From a virus, in the IMG/VR virus record IMGVR_UViG_3300035670_000068, positions 1-64,000 of that record: a stretch of 64,000 nucleotides of DNA; one strand, written 5' to 3'. Every line of letters begins with the position of its first letter. The first letter of the stretch is position 1. A program made the translations under genes and the position numbers. Positions 18,239 to 26,322 of this stretch are shown here, piece by piece. The notes below the pieces were generated by a model. That model saw only the letters and a program-made list of their open reading frames with translations. It was not told the origin of the DNA and ran no database searches.

Positions 18239-18930
18239 CTATCCACCTATCAAACTCAAGAACTTGTCTTTGGCGCCTGGTTCTGGAGCGACGTGGATGT
18301 TCCGTCGAAGCCTCGCCGTCTCACCGATCTCCAGGGTCAGGCGACCCACATACTCTTCAATCCGTCGAGACTGGTCGGTGGTCTGCGGAGGCGTGATCAT
18401 CGTCCCGCGCTGCACAGACCTGATTTCTTCCTCTGCTCTGATCCGCTCGATCTGCCGCTCCAACATCCAGAACCGGCGAGCTGGCATTGCCAGCACATGC
18501 GTGTCAGTCCATCCGTAGAAGCGGCAGAAGCGGGCGAACAGGAAGGCGAAATCGATTGCCTCGACGGCTGCTACTCCCCCGATACGGGGGCAACGCTCTC
18601 CACTGCGCCGGTCTTGCCTTCGGCCTTCGCCTGGGCTTCGGCTTCGGCAGCCAGCTTGTTCGGGTCTTGGTTCACGAACTCGATCAGCGCGACCATCTGG
18701 CGCAGGCTCATGGAGCGAATCACCTCTTGCGGGGCGTCCGGGATCACGGCTTCGATGGTCTTCACCATCGAGTTCAGGAAGTCTTCTTCGGTCTGCACGC
18801 CGCCCTTACGAGTGATGGCGATGGACTCGATCATTTGGCCGACAGAGCGATCCACGACCGGGTAGCGCTTGCCGCGCAGGGTGACGAAGCGTTCCAGGGT
18901 GGTCAGTTCGTCCAGGTTCAGCAGTTCCAT
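18239..18930 (-). CDS. Tail chaperone G-T frameshift product
   Basis: The T part (ending 18239) has no good start of its own: its frame is open upstream through DFAFLFARFCRFYGW back to the slippery heptamer at 18574-18580. A -1 shift there joins it to the G reading frame, giving about 229 residues. The T segment (MPARRFWMLERQIERIRAEE) is the helical part that recruits the tail-tube subunit in lambda GT, while G binds the tape measure. Gene order G-GT-tape measure matches lambda. Seen: open frames and heptamer. Inferred: that slippage occurs. Confidence 0.85.
18571..18930 (-). CDS. Tail assembly chaperone (gpG-like)
   Basis: 119 residues, acidic and helical (LDELTTLERFVTLRGKRYPV, PQEVIRSMSLRQMVALIEFV), then an Ala/Glu linker. 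ATG 18930 has AGGAG nine bases upstream. Ends with TAG at 18571-18573 directly after the slippery run. The short form is expected to be made in excess and to coat the tape measure during tail assembly without entering the virion. Confidence 0.85.
   Translation of the reverse strand: MELLNLDELTTLERFVTLRGKRYPVVDRSVGQMIESIAITRKGGVQTEEDFLNSMVKTIEAVIPDAPQEVIRSMSLRQMVALIEFVNQDPNKLAAEAEAQAKAEGKTGAVESVAPVSGE
18574..18580 (-). other. -1 ribosomal frameshift heptamer
   Basis: Minus strand reads G GGG GAG in the G frame. The P-site GGG can re-pair perfectly with GGG after a one-base slip, and the A-site changes from GAG to GGA. A hairpin CCCCCG-TAT-CGGGGG overlaps the site from upstream. The new frame stays open to 18239. 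Confidence 0.8.
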
Positions 18931-18945
18931 TTCTTTCTCCTAAGC

Positions 18946-18968
18946 AGCAGCCCCGATGTGGGGCTGCT
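18946..18968. other. Hairpin before tail chaperone
   Basis: Nine-base stem AGCAGCCCC/GGGGCTGCT with five-base loop, 16 bases upstream of the chaperone ATG, without a T-run on either strand. It lies just after palindrome copy 4, giving the order palindrome-hairpin-gene also seen at 22.7 kb and 28.3 kb. Confidence 0.65.
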
Positions 18969-18978
18969 TATTGGGTGA

Positions 18979-18998
18979 CACTAACTAAGTCGTTAGTG
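18979..18998. promoter_or_regulatory. Dispersed palindrome, copy 4
   Basis: CACTAAC-TAAGTC-GTTAGTG, perfect seven-base arms, between tail-tube and tail-chaperone genes. No clear -10 box follows. Confidence 0.65.
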
Positions 18999-19000
18999 AG

Positions 19001-19543
19001 TTACGGGGTTGCTACGACGGCTTTGTCGCCGTAGATGAACAGCACGCCGGTGTCCGCGTCCGGGTAGCCCTTGAACTCGCAGTTGAATACGCGCTCTTGG
19101 TCGTACTTGTACGCGAAGTTCATGCCACCAGCGGTAGCGGCCAGCGGGATCACCAGGTCTTCGGACTTGTCCGACAGCGGCTTGGAGATCGGGTGCAGCA
19201 CCAGCTCCTTCGCACGCTCCAGCAGCGAGATACCAGTACCCGACTTCACTTCGACCTTCTTCTTCGGAGCAGAAGGGTTGGTGTTGTCGGTGATCAGGGT
19301 CGCGCCCGGAATCACGGCGGCCATGTTGTCCAGGGTGGTTTCGGCCAGCGGAGCCTTGACCACGATGTTACGACCCATGATGTACTCGTTCGCGACGGTA
19401 TCGCCGAACTGGTCCACTTTGGTTTCGTGAGTGGTAGTGGTCACTTCCACTTCCACACCGCCCATCGTGAAGCCCAGGTCAACGCCGTCGTACAGCAGGG
19501 TGCAAGTACCCATGCGGATATTTTCGGTGGAGTTGTTCGCCAT
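19001..19543 (-). CDS. Major tail tube protein
   Basis: 180 residues from ATG 19543, with GGGAG nine bases upstream (a TTG two codons earlier is less likely). The pattern is that of siphovirus tube subunits: TCTLLYDGVDLGFTMGGVEV at the start, a beta core with NEYIMGRNIVVKAPLAETTL, and a C-terminal strand with CEFKGYPDADTGVLFIYGD. Lies just before the chaperones and flanked by palindromes, as suits a highly expressed gene. Hexamer rings of this protein stack to form the tail tube. Confidence 0.88.
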   Translation of the reverse strand: MANNSTENIRMGTCTLLYDGVDLGFTMGGVEVEVTTTTHETKVDQFGDTVANEYIMGRNIVVKAPLAETTLDNMAAVIPGATLITDNTNPSAPKKKVEVKSGTGISLLERAKELVLHPISKPLSDKSEDLVIPLAATAGGMNFAYKYDQERVFNCEFKGYPDADTGVLFIYGDKAVVATP

Positions 19544-19549
19544 CTCCAA

Positions 19550-19930
19550 TTACTCCCAGTTGTCAGCAACGAATTGGTAATTGACAGAAGCCTCGTACTG
19601 GCCGCCGTCTGTTCGCGGAAACACAAGAGGCTCGTGTTTCGGGAGGATGAACTTGAACTTCACCCCGCCCAGCTCCGCTCCTTCAAGCCGCAACACTTTC
19701 TTGATCGCGGCGGCCCTGTCGTAAGCCTGAGCGCTTTTCATTGCTCGGCTCACGACCTGGAAGGTTCCTTTGTTGATCCCGGTGTACGGGTCGATATCGA
19801 TCATCACCCGAGCCAGAACAACGCTTCCCGAATCGATCTCTGCCGGCATGTAGCCGTAGAACAGATCGACCCCTTGAGTGCCCAGGCCCTGAGCCTGGAT
19901 GTAACCTGTGATCGCCTCCAGCAGCTTCAT
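19550..19930 (-). CDS. Tail terminator protein (gpU-like)
   Basis: 126 residues with the mixed alpha/beta layout of tail terminators: N-terminal helix MKLLEAITGYIQAQGLG, strand VVLARVMIDIDPYTG, helix AYDRAAAIKKVLRLEGA, and a C-terminal strand pair EASVNYQFVADNWE. Position between a gp10-like neck protein and the tube protein is the standard place. It should cap the finished tail and bind the head. Confidence 0.75.
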   Translation of the reverse strand: MKLLEAITGYIQAQGLGTQGVDLFYGYMPAEIDSGSVVLARVMIDIDPYTGINKGTFQVVSRAMKSAQAYDRAAAIKKVLRLEGAELGGVKFKFILPKHEPLVFPRTDGGQYEASVNYQFVADNWE

Positions 19931-20361
19931 AGCTTCGCCAGCTCCTTAAACACTGCAGCGGCCTGGGCTTTGATGAACGCCCTGTTTTCCTCTGCCGCTC
20001 TTTCGAGAAACTTGGCGCCTACTACGACTTCCGGGTAGACCGACTGCTTGATCTTCGACTTCGGACCCAGGTTCTCCCAGCCAATGCCTTCGTGAATCCT
20101 GATGGTGTAGTCGTAGCCCTGGTGGTCTTCGAGATCGATCAGTGACTTGTCGATGAAAACACTCACCGTCTTTTGCGAGGTGAGTCTTGAAACAATGGCT
20201 TGCTCCATGTCCCTGGTATCAATCGGAGCTCGCTTCTGAGCTTCCTTCTTGACGAACTCGCCAATGAGTTCGAGCCACTGCTTCTGCAGGCCTTCCATTC
20301 GAGCCTTTACCAGCGTGAAGCTGGCTCTGATACCTGGACCGCCTTTGATCCGAACGCCCAT
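19927..20361 (-). CDS. HK97 gp10-like tail completion protein
   Basis: 144 residues; helix-rich N-terminal half (MEGLQKQWLELIGEFVKKEA) ending in QKRAPIDTRDMEQAI, which is the conserved APvDTG-like turn of the HK97 gp10/lambda gpZ group, then beta strands and the C-terminal helix. The Gly of APvDTG is Arg here. ATGA overlap with the next gene. It acts in joining tail to head. Confidence 0.78.
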   Translation of the reverse strand: MGVRIKGGPGIRASFTLVKARMEGLQKQWLELIGEFVKKEAQKRAPIDTRDMEQAIVSRLTSQKTVSVFIDKSLIDLEDHQGYDYTIRIHEGIGWENLGPKSKIKQSVYPEVVVGAKFLERAAEENRAFIKAQAAAVFKELAKL

Positions 20362-20699
20362 TACAGTTCGACCTGGTAGTGATCGATCTTGCCGTCCATC
20401 GAGAAGACGGGGCGGACGCCGGTGATCTCATACTCGACGCCGCGAATCTCCAGCTTGTCGCCCTCTTTGGGCGTGTGGCGCGGGTGCATCAATACCCTGC
20501 CCTTCTCCAGCTGCTCGTCGGCGTAGCTCTTGGTGCCAGATTTGTCAGCGCGAACGGAAGTCTGGCTCACCGAAGTGGCCAGACGAATGATGCTGATACC
20601 GACTTTGACAGGCAGTTCAAAGAGTCGATCTCCAGTGACGGTGAACCCGGCACTGGATTTGATCAGCTTGGCGGTATTGACAGGAATGAACGGAGTCAT
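20361..20699 (-). CDS. Head closure protein (Hc1-like)
   Basis: 112 residues, beta-barrel type with the C-terminal part KEGDKLEIRGVEYEITGVRP followed by DHYQVEL, the characteristic last strands of SPP1 gp16/HK97 gp7-like head-closure proteins. First gene of the tail-completion set, preceded by TATAAT at 20707-20712 and palindrome copy 5. Confidence 0.72.
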   Translation of the reverse strand: MTPFIPVNTAKLIKSSAGFTVTGDRLFELPVKVGISIIRLATSVSQTSVRADKSGTKSYADEQLEKGRVLMHPRHTPKEGDKLEIRGVEYEITGVRPVFSMDGKIDHYQVEL

Positions 20700-20706
20700 G
20701 CCAACA

Positions 20707-20740
20707 ATTATAACACGCCACTAACTAACAGAATAGTTAG
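20707..20740 (-). promoter_or_regulatory. Palindrome copy 5 with TATAAT
   Basis: CTAACTA-ACAGAA-TAGTTAG (20721-20740), perfect seven-base arms, includes the TAA stop of the upstream gene. TATAAT at 20707-20712 lies eight bases before the head-closure ATG, so a transcript from it would be nearly leaderless. Confidence 0.6.
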
Positions 20741-21438
20741 CTTGGAACTTGCAGGAGGGCTTTGCTGTTGTGGTGGAAGATCGATCCAGACCTCTTGTCG
20801 TAGTCTTCCAGGCTCAACTTGGTGCCGCTGTTCGAACCGCCGTCAACAACGAACTCTTCCAGGCCCAGCGCGGAGGCTGAGAACAGCAGTGTCGTGTTGT
20901 AGTTGGCTCGATAGCTCCAGTTGATCTCGCGACTGATGTGGTCAGCCGAATCGATCTCTCGACCTGCTTTGTCCCGGAACTTGAACTCCAGCTCCCGCGC
21001 AAGCTCTTCGGAGGTAGCGAACGATCTGCCGCCCATCAGTTGCTTTCGCACGAAGTCCTCGGCTACTCGAACGTCTGCGCGCATCTGAGTCGCAAGCGTG
21101 CTCAAGATACTGTCGGTAAAGCTCGCTACGAGCGTTTCTGCGACGGCAAAGCTGCGATCAGTAGCGTGACTACTGCTCGCGCTTTCCGACGCTGCTATCG
21201 CGCTCCCAGAGCCCTCCCTGAGTGCTGAGCCAACCATGCCTACGAACACATGCTCGAAGTCGTCTGCAATTCGCTTGAAGTCCCGGTCCATCGCGACCAG
21301 AGACTTGGTTCCATTGCTGACGCCGGCAAGAAGTTCAGCTGCTGCGCCGCGAAGGCCTGTCAGGAAGTGCTTGTAGAGGGTCACGGCTTCCTTGACGTGA
21401 CCACCTACTGCCTGGTTATCGACCGATACGGATTGCAT
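20737..21438 (-). CDS. Putative minor head protein, 233 aa
   Basis: Starts at ATG 21438 inside the end of the previous gene. Helical N-terminal two thirds, then ARELEFKFRDKAGREIDSAD and INWSYRANYNTTLLFSASAL, which vaguely resembles the C-terminal MuF/SPP1 gp7 minor head motif where an Arg-rich helix is followed by Asn and Tyr. Alternatively it could be an unrelated neck protein. Position between capsid-associated and neck genes supports a head role. Low certainty on family. Confidence 0.55.
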   Translation of the reverse strand: MQSVSVDNQAVGGHVKEAVTLYKHFLTGLRGAAAELLAGVSNGTKSLVAMDRDFKRIADDFEHVFVGMVGSALREGSGSAIAASESASSSHATDRSFAVAETLVASFTDSILSTLATQMRADVRVAEDFVRKQLMGGRSFATSEELARELEFKFRDKAGREIDSADHISREINWSYRANYNTTLLFSASALGLEEFVVDGGSNSGTKLSLEDYDKRSGSIFHHNSKALLQVPS

Positions 21439-22201
21439 AGTTGATGATCCCGCGCAGCTCGACAGCAGCACGCTTGCTGATTGGCAGTTCGAGCGGCTTG
21501 GAGGTGCGATAGAAGTGAGTGGATTCGCCGGCAGCATGGGACAGCAGACCCAGGATGCGCTGGCGTTCGATTGGGTTTCCGCCCAGGAGCGAGTCGGCTT
21601 CGGCCAGCTGGCAGCGAATCAGCTGCTTCACCACTTCCGGCTTGAGCTTGGAAATCTGGTCGGCGGTCAGAGATCGAGTTGAGCCGATCTTCGCCATATC
21701 AGACGGCATGATCGACAGTGGATCGATCAGGTGGCGATGGTTGAAGAAGCTCACGCTCATGGAGCCGGCGTTGTAGTACGCGGTGATCAGAGCTGCGATC
21801 TGCTCTTCCTTCGAGGCGTCTTTGAAGGTGGCCAGGTCGGTCATGTTGAACGACTCGATGATCAGCTCCTGGTAACTGGCGAAGCTGTTCTCACCCACCA
21901 CCAGCAGGTTGTCGGACTCGATCACGATCTCGGTCGCTACCGAGCTGATCAAGTTGCCGTCAGCGTCCTTGAAGTCGTAGGTCGCGATTGCGAAGGCTCG
22001 ACCAGAACTGATCTGAGTTGCGGACGATGGCAGATTGACCCCTGCCGTCAGGGCATCGGCGAACAGGAAGTCGCCGGCGTAGGTTTCAGCTCCACCAACC
22101 GTCACCTTCACCGAAACGGTGTGAGCGGTCATCGGGTGACCGCCCACGCCAGGCTCGATTTGATAACGAATGGCAGTGCCGGATTTCACGACACTGACCA
22201 T
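21416..22201 (-). CDS. Putative head-tail connector protein, 261 aa
   Basis: The first 125 residues are beta-rich (VSVKVTVGGAETYAGDFLFA, AIATYDFKDADGNLISSVAT); the remainder is helical (EEQIAALITAYYNAGSMSVS, ISKLKPEVVKQLIRCQLAEA). This two-part design, next to the capsid gene, would fit an adaptor protein joined to a beta decoration domain, but I do not recognise the family. AAGGAG lies seven bases before ATG 22201. Confidence 0.6.
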   Translation of the reverse strand: MVSVVKSGTAIRYQIEPGVGGHPMTAHTVSVKVTVGGAETYAGDFLFADALTAGVNLPSSATQISSGRAFAIATYDFKDADGNLISSVATEIVIESDNLLVVGENSFASYQELIIESFNMTDLATFKDASKEEQIAALITAYYNAGSMSVSFFNHRHLIDPLSIMPSDMAKIGSTRSLTADQISKLKPEVVKQLIRCQLAEADSLLGGNPIERQRILGLLSHAAGESTHFYRTSKPLELPISKRAAVELRGIINYAIRIGR

Positions 22202-22204
22202 GCC

Positions 22205-22702
22205 TTACTCCTTGTTGGACTCGGCGGCTTCTTTCAGAGCCAGCAGCTCTTCGATGATCTCGACGATGGAGCGGCCCTTGATGCCGTGTTGCGAACCCAG
22301 GTTGCGCAGACCGGCGATGCCTTCGGCGTCGGCCAGGGCTTCCAGGTCTTCACGGGTGAAGTCGAACTTGGGCTTTTCGGCAGAACTATTGACGGACTCG
22401 CCCTGCCCTTCGCTCTGAGCGTCGACCTGGTTCTCAGTCTGAACCTGGTTCTGCTCTTGGGCGCCCAGGTTGGATACTTCGTGGCCGGTGCCGTGCAGGT
22501 CGTTCAGGTCTTTGTTGCGAACGTCCACCATGCGCTGAGTAGCGCTGGGGTTTTCGCCTTCCAGGGTTTCGCAGGCGACGATGCAGCCCAGGCGCTCGGC
22601 CTCGACGGAGCTGATGTGCTCGGATACGCCATCTTCGAACTTGATGTTGCCGAAGTAGCCAGTGAAGCCGGCGAAGCCGGGGTCAGTCAGACGAATTTGC
22701 AT
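22205..22702 (-). CDS. Head-associated protein with SAP/HeH-like tail
   Basis: 165 residues. N-terminal 45 residues are compact (MQIRLTDPGFAGFTGYFGNI), then a Gln/Glu/Ser-rich linker (about 70-115) and a C-terminal 40-residue helix-extension-helix (LEALADAEGIAGLRNLGSQH then GRSIVEIIEELLALK). This tail matches the small SAP/HeH-type motif found at the end of many phage head proteins and thought to contact nucleic acid or a partner. Its first domain is typical of small proteins beside the capsid gene. Confidence 0.65.
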   Translation of the reverse strand: MQIRLTDPGFAGFTGYFGNIKFEDGVSEHISSVEAERLGCIVACETLEGENPSATQRMVDVRNKDLNDLHGTGHEVSNLGAQEQNQVQTENQVDAQSEGQGESVNSSAEKPKFDFTREDLEALADAEGIAGLRNLGSQHGIKGRSIVEIIEELLALKEAAESNKE

Positions 22703-22722
22703 TGATATTGTCTCCAGGAGAA

Positions 22723-22757
22723 ATGAAAAGAGGGGCGTGGTTTCCCATGCCCCTCTT
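22723..22757 (-). terminator. Terminator-like hairpin after capsid gene
   Basis: Stem AAGAGGGGC/GCCCCTCTT with 12-base loop then TTTTC on the minus strand. It separates the capsid gene from the one starting at 22702 and follows palindrome copy 6 by 11 bases, so a promoter there would run straight into it. Confidence 0.75.
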
Positions 22758-22786
22758 ATACCACACTAACTCACTGCTTAGTGAGT
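22755..22786 (-). promoter_or_regulatory. Palindrome copy 6
   Basis: ACTCACT-GCTT-AGTGAGT (22769-22786), arms of seven. TATAAG follows at 22755-22760 on the minus strand. This copy uses the CTCACT variant of the arm, like copies near 18.98 kb and 41.3 kb. Confidence 0.6.
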
Positions 22787-22795
22787 CCAACGTCC

Positions 22796-23701
22796 TTAGA
22801 CGTTGGTGACACCGCGCAGAGCAGCCAGCGACTTGGTGGCCTTGAGGGCCAGGCCGCAGTACCACTTCAGACGGGTGCGGGTGGCGTCCTTGTTCTGGAC
22901 GGTGCCGATATCCTCGATGCGGATACCAGCGGACTCGCCGCCGAACAGGCCGTGAACACCGTCAACTTCGTTCAGGCGCAGGGCGTAGATCGAGCAGGTG
23001 TTCGCGGCGGAACCCTGAGCAACGTCGCCCGGAATGAACTCGTTGATGATGATCGGGATGCCGTCGTGAGCCGGCACTTGCAGACCGAAGTTGTCGATCT
23101 GGAGCATACCGCCAGTGTTGCCACCAGCTGCACGCCACAGGGTTTTCAGGGCGCGGAAAGTGCCCGGACGCATCATCAGAGCGTCAGGACGACCGTTCAC
23201 CTTGTCGATCAGCTCGTCCAGCATCGCCAGGCTGATGGCAGCGCCATTCGGGCCAGCGGTGATGAAGTTGCCGGTGTCGCTCACCAGCTTGTTCAGGCCG
23301 TCGAAGGACTTCGGGTTGACCGAGCTGTCGCCTTGCACCAGAGCACGACGGAAGACGGTGGCCAGGCCCTTCGCCTTCATGGCGATCTGGATCGCCAGCT
23401 GCTGATTGGTGTCGGACATGGTTTCGTTCAGGAACTTATCCACGTCCACGTCACCAGCGATGATACGCAGCTTGGTGACCACTTCTTCGACTTCGGACGC
23501 GCCTTCCGGCACGACTTCGTTCACGTCCAGGAACACGCCTTCGCTGTTGGTCTTCTCGCGGACGTAGACGTAAGCCTTACCGTCGGTGCGGGAGAACGGC
23601 AGCAGGGCCATCAGATCGTCCTTGTGGACGATTTCTTCGATCACGCCGCGCACCATGTCCTCTTGGGACAGAGTTTCGGCGATATCACGCATCAGAGGCA
23701 T
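22796..23701 (-). CDS. Major capsid protein, HK97 fold
   Basis: 301 residues. N-arm followed by VREKTNSEGVFLDVNEVVPE (E-loop region), the spine helix KFLNETMSDTNQQLAIQIAM, the P-domain with RRALVQGD and FDGLNKL, and LNEVDGVHGLFGGE near the C-terminus, all in the order of HK97-type coat proteins. Lies directly after the scaffold gene. The RBS AAGGAG sits in the loop of palindrome copy 7, eight bases before ATG 23701, so the palindrome could fold over the ribosome site in mRNA. Confidence 0.93.
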   Translation of the reverse strand: MPLMRDIAETLSQEDMVRGVIEEIVHKDDLMALLPFSRTDGKAYVYVREKTNSEGVFLDVNEVVPEGASEVEEVVTKLRIIAGDVDVDKFLNETMSDTNQQLAIQIAMKAKGLATVFRRALVQGDSSVNPKSFDGLNKLVSDTGNFITAGPNGAAISLAMLDELIDKVNGRPDALMMRPGTFRALKTLWRAAGGNTGGMLQIDNFGLQVPAHDGIPIIINEFIPGDVAQGSAANTCSIYALRLNEVDGVHGLFGGESAGIRIEDIGTVQNKDATRTRLKWYCGLALKATKSLAALRGVTNV

Positions 23702-23702
23702 A

Positions 23703-23720
23703 TAACTAACTCCTTAGTTA
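23703..23720. promoter_or_regulatory. Palindrome copy 7 around capsid RBS
   Basis: TAACTAA-CTCC-TTAGTTA, arms of seven. On the minus strand the loop reads GGAG as part of AAGGAG, the ribosome site of the capsid gene, and ATAT follows directly. This copy could act in RNA as well as DNA. Confidence 0.65.
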
Positions 23721-23733
23721 GCTTGGATTTCGG

Positions 23734-23773
23734 AAAACTCAGTAAAGCCCCGGCCTTGTCGGACCCTTCACTG
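23734..23773 (-). terminator. Terminator between scaffold and capsid
   Basis: Outer stem CAGTGAAG/CTTTACTG (one G-T pair) on the minus strand with GC-rich inner loop, followed by AGTTTT. It overlaps the scaffold stop. Together with copy 7 it isolates the capsid gene as its own unit. Confidence 0.6.
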
Positions 23774-24649
23774 ATTCTTGTTGCTGAGCGCCTGAGCGAT
23801 GCGGTTCACACCAGTAGCGACAGGCTTCGGAGCCTCGACCTTCTTGCCGGTGTCCAGGTTGCCACTTCCGCTACCCGGCTTACCCTTCTGCTTGATCAGA
23901 GAAGCGGCTTCCGGGTGGGCCGAATACAGCGCTGCAATCGCGTCCTCGAACGCCTTGTATTTGCCGTTCGCATCCACCAGCGGAGTACGGTCGGCAGCGC
24001 CTTTCGGCTTGTCGTACACAACGACCTGGCCGTCGATCAGCTCGACGTGATTGCCAAATTCCTTGCGAGCGATGCTGGCCGGAATCTTGGACTGCTCACG
24101 AATGAACACCGACTCGGAGAAGGCACGACCTACGGTCATTTCCTGAATCTGCGAATCGCGCTCATTGAGCTGCGCTTTCAGAGCCTCGATCTGCTCGGAC
24201 AGAGTGCTCTTTTCCTTGGTGTGCTCAGTACGCACTTGCTCCAGGATGCGGTCGTACTCGCCACGCTTCTCCAGGTTCAGGCGTTCCTGTTCCTTTTGCT
24301 GCGCTACGAGAGCGGCCACATCTTCCGGTTTCAGGTCGCCCAGGGCGCCCTTGAGAGCGTTCAGCTGCTCTTCTGCCTGCTTGGCGCGATCTTTGTGCTT
24401 CATCACGTCACGCAGCAGCTTGGCGGCCTCGTCGCTCAGACCGGACTTGGAGCCGGGCTTGTCGTCTTCGCCTTCACCACCATCGGAACCAGGCTGGTTG
24501 TCACCAGGCTTGTTGTCCGGGGTGTTGTCATCACCTGCATTGTCGGCGCCATCGCCGTTACCACCGGGCAGATCGTTGCCGTTGCCGTCGTTGGCTTCCA
24601 TTACAGGGATGCCGGCTCGACCGAAGAGCCAAACAAGATGTTGGGGCAT
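23768..24649 (-). CDS. Capsid scaffolding protein
   Basis: 293 residues, ATG 24649 with AGGAG ten bases upstream. Low-complexity Gly/Asp/Asn N-terminal segment (about 18-75), a long charged coiled coil (LRDVMKHKDRAKQAEEQLNA through about 190, including TLSEQIEALKAQLNERDSQI), and a basic C-terminal tail, which is the usual scaffold build where the tail contacts the coat protein. Lies between portal and capsid. No protease domain is visible, so a separate protease would be required for removal, or the scaffold exits intact. Confidence 0.85.
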   Translation of the reverse strand: MPQHLVWLFGRAGIPVMEANDGNGNDLPGGNGDGADNAGDDNTPDNKPGDNQPGSDGGEGEDDKPGSKSGLSDEAAKLLRDVMKHKDRAKQAEEQLNALKGALGDLKPEDVAALVAQQKEQERLNLEKRGEYDRILEQVRTEHTKEKSTLSEQIEALKAQLNERDSQIQEMTVGRAFSESVFIREQSKIPASIARKEFGNHVELIDGQVVVYDKPKGAADRTPLVDANGKYKAFEDAIAALYSAHPEAASLIKQKGKPGSGSGNLDTGKKVEAPKPVATGVNRIAQALSNKNQ

Positions 24650-24656
24650 AAATTAC

Positions 24657-26264
24657 TTACTCCTGGCCTTTCGCTTGGCCGCTGGATTTGCCGTTCTCTC
24701 GGCTTTGGGTTTCTGTCTTCTTGGAGGCCGCTTGGTCGCGATTCCGTTTGGCTTCCTCGACGACACGCTTGGCTGCATCCGAACCTTCGGCACGAACCTG
24801 CTCTGCGCTCTCTTGCAGATCAGAGGCCCAGGTCTTCAACTCGCCACGCATTTTCTTGAGAAGGTCATCCCCGAGGTCCGGGAACAGCTTCTCGACGGTG
24901 CGGAACATCTGCTCTTCCATGAGGATCGCGGGCACGCTCATGAGGCGGAGCTTCATGGCCACGTCGATCTCGTCGTACAGCGTCCGCACGTCAAACTGGC
25001 TTTCGACCGGGTAGGTCACAACGTCCTTTTCAGGAGCGTCGGCTTCTGCCCAGGCGCAAACCACCTTGACGATCTTGTTCTCGACGGTCTCCAGGGCATC
25101 TGCTTTGGACGACAGCAGAGCTACGACGCGCTCGAAGTCCTTGGACTTGGCTACGCCAGAGCTGTTGTCGATGCCCTTGCTGTTGTCCTGCTTGGTGCGC
25201 TCACCAGCCAGACCAACCGAGTGGTAGATTTCGTTGATCAGCTGCTGGATGGCGCTGATGATCAGCGTGGCCTGGCGCGGGTCCGGGCTCAGGTACGCAG
25301 GAGGCTGACCGCCTTCACCGTCGTACAGGAACACCCGCTTGGTGCCCATTTCCAGCAGCTTGTTGTAGGCGTCATCACCCGGTAGGACGTTCTGTGCCGG
25401 CATGGCCAGCTGCGAGAAGGTCTGATCCTGGATGATGGCGTCGAGGTTCGAGGCGTAGTTCGCGACAGCGCGATCCAGATACGCCACGTCGGCAATCAGG
25501 GCTGGGCAGTCCCAGAGGTCGGCGACGACGGAGTTGTTTGCCGGAATAACAGGAACCAGTCCCAGGTCATGCTGACCGCCTCCCTGAACTTCCCACGCGC
25601 CACCCAGCTTGCCAGTACCTTTCCTGAACCCAAATAGGGTCCAGCTAGTGCGAGTCCACAGGCGATAGCGAAGCGAGAGGTCGCCTGTCGAAGTAATTGG
25701 GTCTTTGTCGTCACGGTATTGTTCCTCGATCAAAACCCACAGCAGTTCGCCGGCCTCGTCGAAGGCGTAGTCAACCACTTGCTGCGGGGGAACGATGTAG
25801 GCGTAGAGATCAACGCCCTCTTCCTTCACATCGTCTTCTTCGTCACCGGCCGCTTCCGGGGTTTCGGTGACTCGGTTGTCGATCACGATCCAGGGGCGGC
25901 CGTAGATCGAGGACTTGAGCGAGACGATACGCATGAACTCGTCGATGCTCAGGCCCTGGGCATCGACTTTCTTCCAGAAATTCTTGACCTCTTCGGGAAC
26001 GTCATCATCCTTGCGGCTGATCGGCGCACGGAACAGATACTTGTTCACCAGGTCCACGACTTCGCGGGTGTGGTTGAATCGGTAGGCCCGCTTCACACGG
26101 TCGCCGTACTCGATATCGCCCTCTTTGATGTAGCGGAAGATGTTCTTCTCGAACCAGGAGCGACCGCCCTTGTACGACTCGCCAAGAAACTCCCAATGCG
26201 GCAGCAGCTCCCGATACAACGGGTGCCTACGGTCGATGATTTTCTTGATCGCCTTACTGTCCAC
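24657..26264 (-). CDS. Portal protein
   Basis: 535 residues. I start at GTG 26264 because the frame upstream runs through palindrome copy 8 and has no other start near a ribosome site. The N-terminal part (RRHPLYRELLPHWEFLGESY, YGDRVKRAYRFNHTREVVDL, VNKYLFRAP) is the DUF4055-like portal pattern; core and stem helices follow, and the C-terminal 60 residues are Lys/Glu-rich. Sits between terminase and scaffold. It forms the dodecameric DNA channel and binds TerL. Confidence 0.9.
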   Translation of the reverse strand: MDSKAIKKIIDRRHPLYRELLPHWEFLGESYKGGRSWFEKNIFRYIKEGDIEYGDRVKRAYRFNHTREVVDLVNKYLFRAPISRKDDDVPEEVKNFWKKVDAQGLSIDEFMRIVSLKSSIYGRPWIVIDNRVTETPEAAGDEEDDVKEEGVDLYAYIVPPQQVVDYAFDEAGELLWVLIEEQYRDDKDPITSTGDLSLRYRLWTRTSWTLFGFRKGTGKLGGAWEVQGGGQHDLGLVPVIPANNSVVADLWDCPALIADVAYLDRAVANYASNLDAIIQDQTFSQLAMPAQNVLPGDDAYNKLLEMGTKRVFLYDGEGGQPPAYLSPDPRQATLIISAIQQLINEIYHSVGLAGERTKQDNSKGIDNSSGVAKSKDFERVVALLSSKADALETVENKIVKVVCAWAEADAPEKDVVTYPVESQFDVRTLYDEIDVAMKLRLMSVPAILMEEQMFRTVEKLFPDLGDDLLKKMRGELKTWASDLQESAEQVRAEGSDAAKRVVEEAKRNRDQAASKKTETQSRENGKSSGQAKGQE

Positions 26265-26289
26265 ACGAACACCTACGAAGAAAGTGCCA

Positions 26290-26317
26290 TATATAGTAAC
26301 TAACTGGTGAGTTAGTT
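26290..26317 (-). promoter_or_regulatory. Palindrome copy 8 with TATATA
   Basis: AACTAACT-GGTG-AGTTAGTT, perfect eight-base arms (26298-26317), followed on the minus strand after two bases by TATATA (26290-26295), 25 bases before the portal GTG. Likely promoter for portal-scaffold. Confidence 0.7.
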
Positions 26318-26322
26318 GGCAA

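Noticed and set aside
22781-24859. Plus-strand open frame of 692 codons opposite capsid and scaffold
   Set aside because: Spans several real minus-strand genes, terminators and palindromes; composition is that of an antisense shadow.
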